A DNA stretch of 64,000 nt from NCBI GenBank assembly GCA_035353175.1, contig DAOPZC010000002.1, forward strand, positions 124,001 through 188,000, written 5' to 3'. The stretch's first letter is position 1; every line of letters starts with the position of its first letter. A program made the translations under genes and the position numbers. Shown one piece after another: positions 7,514-15,876 of the stretch. The notes under the pieces were generated by a model. The model made no database searches. It worked only from the letters and a program-made list of their open reading frames with translations, and had not been told where the DNA came from. The stretch is from DAOPZC01 sp035353175 (GTDB lineage: Bacteria; Verrucomicrobiota; Kiritimatiellia; RFP12; UBA1067).

Positions 7514-10399
7514 TCATATCCGATAGACCTCCAGCCCGGCTTGCGCGAGGGTGGCGGGCCAGTTGCGGATGGCGTCGCGGTCATACGCTTTGATGTCGTC
7601 GGGGAGCTCGCGCCATGCGACCAGATAGGGGCTGAGTTTGAGCGCCTCGTTCTTCTTGTCTGCCCGGCGCCAGCCGTTGTTCAAGCGCTCCACATTCCAG
7701 CGGCCATGCTCGAGTTCGGAGAGGTGCTCGACCTCTTCGGGGGCAAACACGATCTTTGAAGGGTCGATGCGAGAGCGGTCGGCCTCTCGAACACCGAAAC
7801 CGCACTGTTGCAGCATGGCTACCGAACAGGCGGCCTGGTGACGGTTGGAGTGTTTTAAATCGTCCCGCAGCAATGTCCAAGGCAGCAGGTTGGGCTGGCA
7901 GACCTTCTTATGTTGCGCGCTCACGTAGTTATCGTGAATGATTTGGCCGGGGATCTCCCATCGCGCGGCGTCGATCGGCTTGTCAAAAGGAATGAAGGCC
8001 CGCAGCGTGGCGGGATCGTCCGGAAGGATCATGCCGCGGCCGGCATCTGTGCCCGCGCTGGCGAGCAGGGCTGAGAACCGTTTGGGCGCAACGCTATCGC
8101 CCGCCAGCGCCGCGACGCGCGCGCCGAGTGCCCAGGCCAACGCCAGTTCCTGCGCCGAGATTTCTCCGCCGCCGAGACACAGCAGGGTTACAGAGGCAGG
8201 TTTGATGCCGGACGCCAGAAGGTCGCTCCACATCTGGAGGGGTTCCAAAAGCGAGAAGTTAGCGCCCCCCGTGCGGACGATGTTCGAGAAGCCGGACGAA
8301 GCCTCTGCCCGCGCGGGAAGGTAGCCGACAAGTTCGCTGTGTGCGGTGCCTGAGGCGTTCGCGTGAGCGGAGCACCGTGCGGCAAGACCGCAAATGCCGG
8401 CACCGGTGCCGCCGGTGACGAGCGTGCCGCTGAACGTGGCGAGCGCATCTTGGAGCGGTGCTTCGTAGGCGGCCAGAAGGGCCTCGCTCTGCGCGTCGGT
8501 GCTGCCTGCAAGGATGAGCACAGGTGCTTCCGATTGGAAGGTGAAGTTCGGCTTTTCCGGTTCTGCATCTTCTCTAAGAAGCGTTTTTTCGGCCGCCAAA
8601 AGGAGGGTTGCCTGATACAGCAGTGAAATGAACGGGCGGCACCCGCTGATGGCGTCTTTGAGGACGTCGAGAGAATGATGGAAATCGGCAAGCGGATGGG
8701 GGCTCTCTGTCAGGCGGGCGGCGAGGCAGAGCGCCTCAAGCGTTCCCGTCTCGTCGCCGAGCAGCAGGCGGATCTTGCAGATCGTCAGCCAAGCGCGGGT
8801 GACCTCGATGCCGGCGCGGATGTGCTCGGCGCAGCGCCCGGACGCCTGCTTGAGTGCCGGGGCGAGCAGGTCGATATGGCCGCAGGTGCCGGTGGCGATC
8901 ACATCGAGTTCCACAAAGGCGGTCAGGTGATAGGGGTCTTCAGGCGCGAGTTCGACTGCTTTCGAGAGGCAGGTGCGAGCCTCGGCGCGGTGGCCAGTCT
9001 GCTTCGAAAGTGCGGAACCGAGCCAGGCGAGGGCTGTGGCCCGGAGGTCTTTCTCAGCGGCCTCTAGAAAAGCGGAAGTGCCTTCGGCGGGTTTGGCGAC
9101 GGCTTCAAGCAGGCGAAGGCCTCGGCGGAATTCGGCACCCTGCGGCGTGTCGCAGTGGAGGCGGCAGAGCGCGTTGCCCAACTCCACGCTGATCCACTGG
9201 GAGGAAAGACCGGTTGCACTCGCAAACGGCTCCAAGGCGGCGGCGACGCCTTGCCAGTCCCAGCCCGCGCGGCAAAGCCGCGCGATGCGCAAGGCGAGGG
9301 GCGGCTTTTTGGCATCCTTCGGTTCGTGAGAGAGGACCAGGAGCAGGTCGGCGATCTCGCGGCGGCGCTGGACGGGGGACATGTGAGCGGCGTAATGGCC
9401 CACGTACGCGTCCAACTGGTGTACGAAGCGGGCGAACTGCTCGTCGCCGCTCTCCAGCATCGCGGCCACCCTCGCCGCCTCGCGACGGCAGTGTTCGGGA
9501 GCTTTGAAACCGCTCTTGTAGAGGCGGTCGTGCGTCACTTCGGAATGCGCATGCTGCAGCAGGGTGCGCACCTGGATCTCGCCTTTGAGCCCGACGATCT
9601 CGGGGGGGATGGGGACGCCCAGCATGTCGTTCATGCCTTCAGGGAAGTGGACAATGAAATGCACCGAGAGGTAGCCGAAGGAATCGGTCTTGTGTCGCGT
9701 GGCGGTGTTGTCGTCCTCGTCCACGGGTGCGAAGAGCGAGCGGATCTGACGGCAGACGGTATCGGCATCGTCAGTGGTGGGGCAGACGATGCGTCCGCCG
9801 CACAGGTCGGTCAACTGGTTGGCCGGATCATTGTACTTGTCCGCCTTGCGCAGGCACTTCTCGGCAAAACTGGAGAGCGTCTTGGCGCGGGCCTGCACGA
9901 TGGACAACGGCGTCCAGCGGTCTTTGAGGCGCTCCAGCACGGTTCTCAACGTGTTTGCGAACGTTTCGTAGCGGGCCTGAAGCGACTCGTACGCGCGGAT
10001 CTGCTGCCGGTGCCAACGGCGTTCCAGAAATTCGCGGTGCGGACACATCAGCTTGTCGATCTTGCGTGCCTCGGTGAAACTGACCCATTTGAAGTCCTCA
10101 TGCTCATCGCTCAGGGTGATTTTAGGACGCGGCCCACACTTCCAGGCGAAAAAAGTGTATTGCACGGATCCATTGGCGACGCCGATCAAGACGCCGGTGG
10201 CGGGATCGGGTCGAGGTGCAATGATACCGGTTTCCTCGCGTACCTCGCGTATGATTGCGTCGGCAGGCGACTCGTCACCGTCTAGTTTGCCCCCCGGAAA
10301 CTCCCACCACTCCTTGAAGTTATTGCAGGTTTTGCAGCGTCGGATAAGAAGGTACTGCCCGTCTTCATCCTGAATGAGGAGAGATGTCGATTTCTTCAT
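7514..10399 (-). CDS. Nudix-RelA/SpoT-TPR-SLOG-RyR multidomain protein
   Basis: 961 residues. Residues 1-125 are a Nudix hydrolase with a perfect Nudix box at 37-59 (G, E43, R51 E52, E55 E56, G58). Residues 165-300 are a RelA/SpoT-type alarmone synthetase with the RxK element at 171-173, D198 in DLCGGR, GYLSVH at 242-247 and EIQVRT at 274-279, so the catalytic residues are intact. About 345-620 is helical, TPR-like. About 625-780 is a SLOG (Rossmann-like nucleotide-binding) domain with LVTGGTGAGICG. About 845-961 is a RyR domain (SNRHQA linker, then ELEHGRWNVERLNNGW and YDRDAIRNWP). Known biochemistry of the parts suggests synthesis, sensing and breakdown of nucleotide signals in one chain. 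It is the first gene of the minus-strand operon. Family placement is by motif; the signal made is not known. Confidence 0.88.
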   Translation of the reverse strand: MKKSTSLLIQDEDGQYLLIRRCKTCNNFKEWWEFPGGKLDGDESPADAIIREVREETGIIAPRPDPATGVLIGVANGSVQYTFFAWKCGPRPKITLSDEHEDFKWVSFTEARKIDKLMCPHREFLERRWHRQQIRAYESLQARYETFANTLRTVLERLKDRWTPLSIVQARAKTLSSFAEKCLRKADKYNDPANQLTDLCGGRIVCPTTDDADTVCRQIRSLFAPVDEDDNTATRHKTDSFGYLSVHFIVHFPEGMNDMLGVPIPPEIVGLKGEIQVRTLLQHAHSEVTHDRLYKSGFKAPEHCRREAARVAAMLESGDEQFARFVHQLDAYVGHYAAHMSPVQRRREIADLLLVLSHEPKDAKKPPLALRIARLCRAGWDWQGVAAALEPFASATGLSSQWISVELGNALCRLHCDTPQGAEFRRGLRLLEAVAKPAEGTSAFLEAAEKDLRATALAWLGSALSKQTGHRAEARTCLSKAVELAPEDPYHLTAFVELDVIATGTCGHIDLLAPALKQASGRCAEHIRAGIEVTRAWLTICKIRLLLGDETGTLEALCLAARLTESPHPLADFHHSLDVLKDAISGCRPFISLLYQATLLLAAEKTLLREDAEPEKPNFTFQSEAPVLILAGSTDAQSEALLAAYEAPLQDALATFSGTLVTGGTGAGICGLAARCSAHANASGTAHSELVGYLPARAEASSGFSNIVRTGGANFSLLEPLQMWSDLLASGIKPASVTLLCLGGGEISAQELALAWALGARVAALAGDSVAPKRFSALLASAGTDAGRGMILPDDPATLRAFIPFDKPIDAARWEIPGQIIHDNYVSAQHKKVCQPNLLPWTLLRDDLKHSNRHQAACSVAMLQQCGFGVREADRSRIDPSKIVFAPEEVEHLSELEHGRWNVERLNNGWRRADKKNEALKLSPYLVAWRELPDDIKAYDRDAIRNWPATLAQAGLEVYRI

Positions 10400-10602
10400 C
10401 GCATGTGATCCTTATCGGTCAAAGGTTACCCAAGAAACCACATCATAGCTTCACCGCCCATAATGCTGTTACATTACATGTTTGCGTCGATAAAGTCAGC
10501 AGGAAAAATATAATCAGCGACTTACAGTTTCGGGATTGGGACAACAACCTGTGAGTGGCCGGTTGTAAGAACCGCTTGAATTGACAAGACCCTCACGTTA
10601 AG

Positions 10603-11766
10603 ATGCCTTCACCCATGAAAATCCTGAAAGAGTCTTTGATTGCTTTTGGGGCCCTGGCGACGCTGATGAGTCTGATCTGGTACGCCTATAACACAGGACA
10701 GCCGCTCAGAGAGGACGGCACGTTATCCGCGGCCGGATGGGGTGCCTTATGCAGACAGTCGTTGTGGGTCATGGATGGCGCTGTGTTGTGCTGGTTCATC
10801 TCGCGCTTCGACTATCGGAATCTGTTCGCGCTCGTCACGCCCTTGTTGCTTTTATCATGGTTCCTGATGCTGATTGTTCTGAGCAATTACCTGTTTTCGG
10901 GCAATTTTCGGTTCGGCATGTGTTTGCGTTGCTTCACTCGCTCATTTCAACCGGCCAGGTGGGCGCTCCTGATAACAGTCGTGTCCCTCTCTGCCTACAC
11001 GACCCTCGGATTTTTCCCCGCATTTTGGGGAGGTCGATTGTCGCGTGGCGCCCGGCCACATCCGCTCCTCAGCGATTGGATTCTGGCGGGGATCCTGTTC
11101 GTAAGCCTGCTGCTGGTCACGCTTACCGGCGGATTTCGGTTCTCACTCCTCCTTTTCATTACCGTTCTCGTCACGACCGTGACTGGAGGGAAATGGCGGA
11201 CGGCAGGCATATTCACCGCCATCAGCGGCATCGCGATTCTGCTTTACGTCCTTTGCGACAGTTTCCGGCTCGCACGTGTTCTTGAGGCTTTTTCCTGTGA
11301 CGCAAACGCGATCAGGGCCGCACCGTTGACACAAACCATGCTCCTGAACGGCGGATGGCTAGGCATTGGTATCGGGAACAGCACTTACCGCGATTGGCTT
11401 CCCCATCGGGAAATTCCCGAAATTCTGTCGGCAAGTGTAGGCGAAGAATTCGGATGGATAAACCTCGTGGCCATGCTCGTCTGCATCTTTTTGCTTTTGT
11501 CCACCGCCCTCGCCATTGGCATCAAGACCAAGAATCGCTTCGGCCGACGTTTGGCTGTCGGCATTGTGGCTTTGTTGGGATTTCAAACCCTGTTCCACAT
11601 CTCGACCATTATGGACTGGACGTCCCCGTTCCTGGCCTGCGTCCCCCTGCCGTTTGCGAGCGAGACCGGTTTCAACGCGTGTCTTCCTTTGATCGGCTTG
11701 GGTTTGCTCTTCAGCATCGCCAACCACCCTGAACCTGACGATTCGGCTGATAGCCCTGTACGTTAG
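10603..11766 (+). CDS. divergent SEDS (FtsW/RodA/SpoVE-like) membrane protein
   Basis: 387 residues, about nine to ten transmembrane segments. The SEDS layout is visible: an FQP motif at 115-117, NGGWLGIGIGNS at 249-260, and an SVGEEFGWI block at 278-286. SEDS proteins polymerise peptidoglycan glycan strands. Two normally conserved positions differ: FQPSE reads FQPAR at 115-119, and the key periplasmic Asp of the xDFIFxxIGEE motif aligns with E273. It may thus be inactive or altered. The start is uncertain, as ATG 10603 and ATG 10615 both lack a clear Shine-Dalgarno. A TATAAT box lies at about 10509. It is divergent from the Nudix gene (203 bases between) and followed by the TIR genes; whether it belongs with them is unclear. 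Confidence 0.72.
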   Translation: MPSPMKILKESLIAFGALATLMSLIWYAYNTGQPLREDGTLSAAGWGALCRQSLWVMDGAVLCWFISRFDYRNLFALVTPLLLLSWFLMLIVLSNYLFSGNFRFGMCLRCFTRSFQPARWALLITVVSLSAYTTLGFFPAFWGGRLSRGARPHPLLSDWILAGILFVSLLLVTLTGGFRFSLLLFITVLVTTVTGGKWRTAGIFTAISGIAILLYVLCDSFRLARVLEAFSCDANAIRAAPLTQTMLLNGGWLGIGIGNSTYRDWLPHREIPEILSASVGEEFGWINLVAMLVCIFLLLSTALAIGIKTKNRFGRRLAVGIVALLGFQTLFHISTIMDWTSPFLACVPLPFASETGFNACLPLIGLGLLFSIANHPEPDDSADSPVR

Positions 11767-11951
11767 GATCCCTGGAACATCCGAACATCGAAACGTGTGC
11801 CCCGTCCGCCCCGCGCGTATCCTCGAATATATTTTGTGGGCTTGACATCCTTCCCCGGCGTCTGTCATGCTACAAGCATAATTAGAAGCTTGGCATCGGT
11901 TCCAGCATGATTTTGACCTAGGGCGCGCCCGCTGTCGGGAAAGGATCGATC

Positions 11952-12146
11952 ATGAACTTGTGGAAACGGCTGTTCGGCAAGAAAGATCAGGGTAGTAATT
12001 CCAATGAGGGCTCATCCGGTGCGGCGCCCATCCCGCCGGGTCGCACGCCACCCGGTCCAGCGGGGGCTGTGGACCCGCTCAAGCGCTGCGCGGCATCTCA
12101 AGACACGGAAGAGGCAAGCCGGCGGCCCGCTAACATAGAAACATGA
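11952..12146 (+). CDS. small hypothetical protein ahead of the first TIR-STAND gene
   Basis: 64 residues, start MNLWKRLFGKKDQG preceded by GGAAAGG about seven bases ahead. A basic amphipathic N-terminus is followed by a Gly/Pro/Ser-rich low-complexity part and an LKRC tetrapeptide at about 43-46. It ends 25 bases before the TIR gene at 12172. A TTGACA box at 11843-11848 with a weak -10 about 17 bases on may be its promoter. The LKRC segment shares 12 identical bases, in the same frame, with the small disrupted ORF ahead of the second TIR gene (15800 region), so the two may be relics of one family. Function unknown; it could also be a non-coding leader. Confidence 0.45.
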   Translation: MNLWKRLFGKKDQGSNSNEGSSGAAPIPPGRTPPGPAGAVDPLKRCAASQDTEEASRRPANIET

Positions 12147-12171
12147 TCGCACGGAGGAGATAGATATCGTC

Positions 12172-15100
12172 ATGCCCTATGATGTTTTCATCAGCTATAA
12201 TAGCTCAAAGGACCTTCCTTATGCCGAAGCGCTGCATCGACGGCTGGATGCCGAGGGCCTTAAGGTCTGGTTCGACAAAGCAAGGCTCAACGCGGGATGC
12301 GATTGGCACGCGGAAATCGAGGCCGGGTGTGAGGATAGCCGCGTTATACTGCCTGTTCTGACACCGCATTGGAAGGAGTCGGATTGGACGAAGTACGAAA
12401 CATACGGAGGCGAGTCCGTCATCCCCTTAGTGTGTGAGGGCGCTTGGGAGGATGTCATCACGCCGCCCCTCGAACGGTTTCAGGCGGAACGGATCAGTGC
12501 CCATGACTTGGAACAGATGGACTGGAGCCGGCTGGTTCAGGCTATTCGTCGGGCCTGTGAGAAACCCGAGCCTGAGCGCGGAACAAGAACGGCGTACCTA
12601 CGGTATAGACCGAACCCCTGTTTCGTCGGGAGGGAGAAGGATCTCAACGCCATCCACGAGGAACTGCATCGAAATCCGCGTGCCGTTCTTACCCAGGGGC
12701 GGGTTCGTGCCATCGCGGCGATGGGCGGTGTCGGCAAGACGACCTTGGCCCGTCACTACGCCGAGAAATTCTGGCGATGTTATCAGCAGATGTTCTGGGT
12801 GGATTGCCGTCACGTGATGGAATCCGAGTTCGCCTACATCTATGACCTCCTGTTCCAATCATCGCCCAATAGCGGTTTGACACCGACGGAGAAGGCGGCG
12901 AGAGCCCTCCAGGAACTGTCAGGATCCCGCACGCGGCTGCTGATTCTTGACAACGCCGAGGATGAAAAGACAGTGCAGGATTGGATTCCAAAATCCGGTA
13001 ATTGCCACACCCTCCTGACGTCCCGCTTTGCCGGATGGTCTGCGGCGGTCAAGAGCATGCACCTATATCTGTTGGAACACAGTCCGGCGCTGCAACTGCT
13101 GGAGCGTCGAATCGGACGCCCCATACCGGGGGCAGATCGGGAGGCTGCGGAGATTCTCTTGCAGAAACTGGGCTATCTGCCGTTGGCGATTGAACAGGCG
13201 GCCGCCTACATCAATCAACAGGGCGATGGTTTTGGCTGCTCGGATTATCTCCGGCTTTTCAACGCTGCCACCACGGAGCTGCTGTCCACGAACTCGATGT
13301 GCTCCACGGAATATCCGGATCCAGTAATCACCACCTGGAAATCGACGATCGCCCAGCTTACGCCGGGCGCGCGCGTCATACTCCAGATCATGTCATTCAT
13401 GTCGGCGGCCCCGCTGCCCGTGAAACTCCTTTTCGATGCCGTGGAAAAGATCAAGCTTAGAGCGGCGGTCTTTGAGGGCAAGATCAGCCCGGCTCCCTCG
13501 AATGATGAAATATGGATCCGAAAGGAATTAAGCTGCCTGAAAGGATATTCCATGGTCGAGACCGACGGGCCTCACCTTTCGGTGCATCCGCTGGTCCAGG
13601 TGGTGGAGCGACTGAACATGCCCGGCGAATCTCGATCAGATACGCTCTCACTGGCAATGTCCTGTTTCGCCATTCATGCCCCTATCGACATTAATCGACA
13701 TGAAATGCAGACACTTTGGCGTTTTCTGATTCCACACGCGGAGGAGATAAAACGCCACGTTCAGATTCAAGCCGATGTAGAACTCCACCCTCGTATCCAG
13801 ATGGGTCTCGGTTTTGTCTATTACGATCAGTACAGGATAAGGGAAGCGATTGGCATGACCCACGCGGCGCTCAAAACCTTAAAGAGGGAGAACAAGGCCG
13901 GTAGCCTGGATTATTTCCGCTGTCTGCAAAAGATGGCAAACATGCTGGACAAGAAAGGCAAACGAATCGTCTCCGAATGCCTGCTTCGACAGGCGGTTGC
14001 CGGGCTTCGCGAAACCGAAGGCAATGAGAAGGAGACGACCCTGTCAGCCCTGACCGACCTTGCGAATGTGCTTGCCAACTGCCATAAGACGGATGAGGCA
14101 CGTCAAAACTACACCGAGTGCATGACCATTCATAGCCGCGCTCTGAACTCATTGAGTGACAGCGTGCTGGACAGCGAGGTCCAGCGTGGACGTAGCGCTG
14201 CTGAGCGTAATGCGGCTTGGAATGCTCTGCGTGGCAGAATGACTGCGCTTATCGGCCTAGGATCCGTGGCCTGCGACCTTGATGAATACGCCGAAGGAGA
14301 ACGGCTCTTGCGATTGGCTGTCAAGGATGCCATCCGGCTTCTTGGGCCTAAGCATCCGGAAACCGCTGTGGCATATGGCTGGCTTTCTACAGCCCTTTTC
14401 AAGCAAGCGCGCTATGCGGAAGCGGTCGAATGGCGCAGCCTTGCCTTCACAACGAATGAATCGGTGCTAGGTGCCGATCATCCCACGTCCAATAATTCGC
14501 TGCTGATGCTTGCCATTTATACCTTCGCGTCCGGAAACATCTCCGGCGCAACCGAATACTTCAGGCGGCTGTGCAATCATTATTTGCGAGTGGGGGGCAA
14601 CGAAGCCGTTGAAATCGCCGTCATCGCAGGTCGTTTCGCGGCAGTTCTAGTGAGCGCGGGCAACTTCCGTGAAAGCCGGGAATACGCTCAGATGGAATAC
14701 GATGTCCGGGTGCGGTGCAATGGGAGAGGCGATCCGGCGGCCGAAGCGGTGTTAGTCAAACTCATTAAACTGGCCCGCTTGTGTGGCGACGCCCCCGAAT
14801 TCATGCGACTTGAACGGGAAAGAATAGCCCTGCTGGATGAGGCCCGGGGCCGCGAGGCGCCTGAAACAATATCGGCCATCAACGAATTGGCCAAGCACCT
14901 CGAATCCATGGACGCCTTTGACGAGGCCGAAGTGGAGTACCGCAAGGCGTTGGATCGCGTGCCGGAGGACATGGTGGTGCTGGGCAACTACGCCTTCTTC
15001 CTCCAGAACTTCCGCCGCGACTTTGCCGGGGCGCAGAATCTCTACCTCCGTGCTCTGCAGGCCGATCCAAACGACGCCATCAACCACACCAACTTCGCCG

Positions 15101-15489
15101 GGCTCTGTCTGATCATGGACAACCACGCCGAGGCGGAAGAGCACCTGCGCGAGGCCTGGTGCCTTGCTGTCGGCAAGGCGGATTGCTATACCGCCCGTAC
15201 GCTCTTCCTGCGCGCCGCGCGGGCCGCCGTGCGCAAAGAGGAAGTCGCGCCCTATCTCGGCCAGCTCAAGACGATCTTCAATCAGGGCATCCAGCCCATG
15301 CCCTTCCGCAACGTCTCCGTCCGTGACTACCTTCAGCAGAGCCTTCCCCCGGACGCGTTCTCTCTTCTCGACGCCCTCTACGCCGCCATCAACGAGCCGG
15401 ACGGTCTTGCCAAGCTCACAGCCCTCCCCGACTGGCAGGCGATCACCACAGTTCCGCTCGAAACGCCATGGCCGGAGACTTCGACATGA
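12172..15489 (+). CDS. TIR-NB-ARC (STAND) protein with TPR repeats, paralogue 1
   Basis: 1105 residues, start MPYDVFISYN with GGAGGAG ahead. TIR domain at 1-130; the likely NADase Glu is E76 in DWTKYET. An FVGRE box at 151-155 opens the NB-ARC module: P-loop GGVGKTT at 185-191, Walker B LLILDNAED from 256, LLTSRF at 281-286, and LPLA (336-339). A winged-helix part (VHPLVQVVERL) follows, then about 550 residues of TPRs. This is the layout of STAND immune receptors: TPRs sense, NB-ARC oligomerises, and TIR would cleave NAD or make a cyclic-ADP-ribose signal. It is full-length paralogous to 15877, from TIR to a matching C-terminus ending PWPETST, but has about 280 more residues of TPR. Activity and trigger are inferred. 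Confidence 0.9.
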   Translation: MPYDVFISYNSSKDLPYAEALHRRLDAEGLKVWFDKARLNAGCDWHAEIEAGCEDSRVILPVLTPHWKESDWTKYETYGGESVIPLVCEGAWEDVITPPLERFQAERISAHDLEQMDWSRLVQAIRRACEKPEPERGTRTAYLRYRPNPCFVGREKDLNAIHEELHRNPRAVLTQGRVRAIAAMGGVGKTTLARHYAEKFWRCYQQMFWVDCRHVMESEFAYIYDLLFQSSPNSGLTPTEKAARALQELSGSRTRLLILDNAEDEKTVQDWIPKSGNCHTLLTSRFAGWSAAVKSMHLYLLEHSPALQLLERRIGRPIPGADREAAEILLQKLGYLPLAIEQAAAYINQQGDGFGCSDYLRLFNAATTELLSTNSMCSTEYPDPVITTWKSTIAQLTPGARVILQIMSFMSAAPLPVKLLFDAVEKIKLRAAVFEGKISPAPSNDEIWIRKELSCLKGYSMVETDGPHLSVHPLVQVVERLNMPGESRSDTLSLAMSCFAIHAPIDINRHEMQTLWRFLIPHAEEIKRHVQIQADVELHPRIQMGLGFVYYDQYRIREAIGMTHAALKTLKRENKAGSLDYFRCLQKMANMLDKKGKRIVSECLLRQAVAGLRETEGNEKETTLSALTDLANVLANCHKTDEARQNYTECMTIHSRALNSLSDSVLDSEVQRGRSAAERNAAWNALRGRMTALIGLGSVACDLDEYAEGERLLRLAVKDAIRLLGPKHPETAVAYGWLSTALFKQARYAEAVEWRSLAFTTNESVLGADHPTSNNSLLMLAIYTFASGNISGATEYFRRLCNHYLRVGGNEAVEIAVIAGRFAAVLVSAGNFRESREYAQMEYDVRVRCNGRGDPAAEAVLVKLIKLARLCGDAPEFMRLERERIALLDEARGREAPETISAINELAKHLESMDAFDEAEVEYRKALDRVPEDMVVLGNYAFFLQNFRRDFAGAQNLYLRALQADPNDAINHTNFAGLCLIMDNHAEAEEHLREAWCLAVGKADCYTARTLFLRAARAAVRKEEVAPYLGQLKTIFNQGIQPMPFRNVSVRDYLQQSLPPDAFSLLDALYAAINEPDGLAKLTALPDWQAITTVPLETPWPETST

Positions 15490-15535
15490 ACACTGGGCCC
15501 ACCTCCCAATCTTATCGGCTAAGCAGGAGACAGCC

Positions 15536-15867
15536 ATGACAACGCCTCTCCACGCCCCCCGCCTCCGCCCAGTCATTCACTATCTACGGGCGCTGAAACG
15601 CGCAATGCCCGCGACGCTACGCCGGACCTGCTGGAGAAATACCGTCCTCCCGCCACAGCGGGGGCCTGCCCTGAGTATGTCGAACAGAAACGCGAGGCTG
15701 CCCGGCGTATCGTCAAACGCCTCGGTGGATTCACGCATACGGTGGAAATGGTGGCCGGGGGGCGGCACTGGGGCATCTCGCTGGAGCAAGCCGCACGCAA
15801 CGAAGCCCTCAAGCGCTGCTTGGACAAAATCTGCGCCTGCCGAATGACGGCAGGCGCGCAGCCATAG
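15536..15867 (+). pseudogene. small ORF between the two TIR genes, interrupted by a -1 frame change
   Basis: ATG 15536 has a strong AGGAG Shine-Dalgarno eight bases ahead (15523-15527). In that frame (MTTPLHAP) the sequence soon looks random. From about 15560, just after a run of six C at 15557-15562, the -1 frame reads convincingly protein-like to the TAG at 15865-15867, with segments such as DLLEKYRPPATAGACPEYVE, KREAARRIVKRLGGFTHTVE and RHWGISLEQAARNEALKRC. Joined across the C run it would give about 110 residues. Causes could be a mutation, a sequencing error in the homopolymer, or a programmed -1 shift. It ends nine bases before the second TIR start. No family recognised. Confidence 0.5.
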
Positions 15868-15876
15868 GAGATCTTT

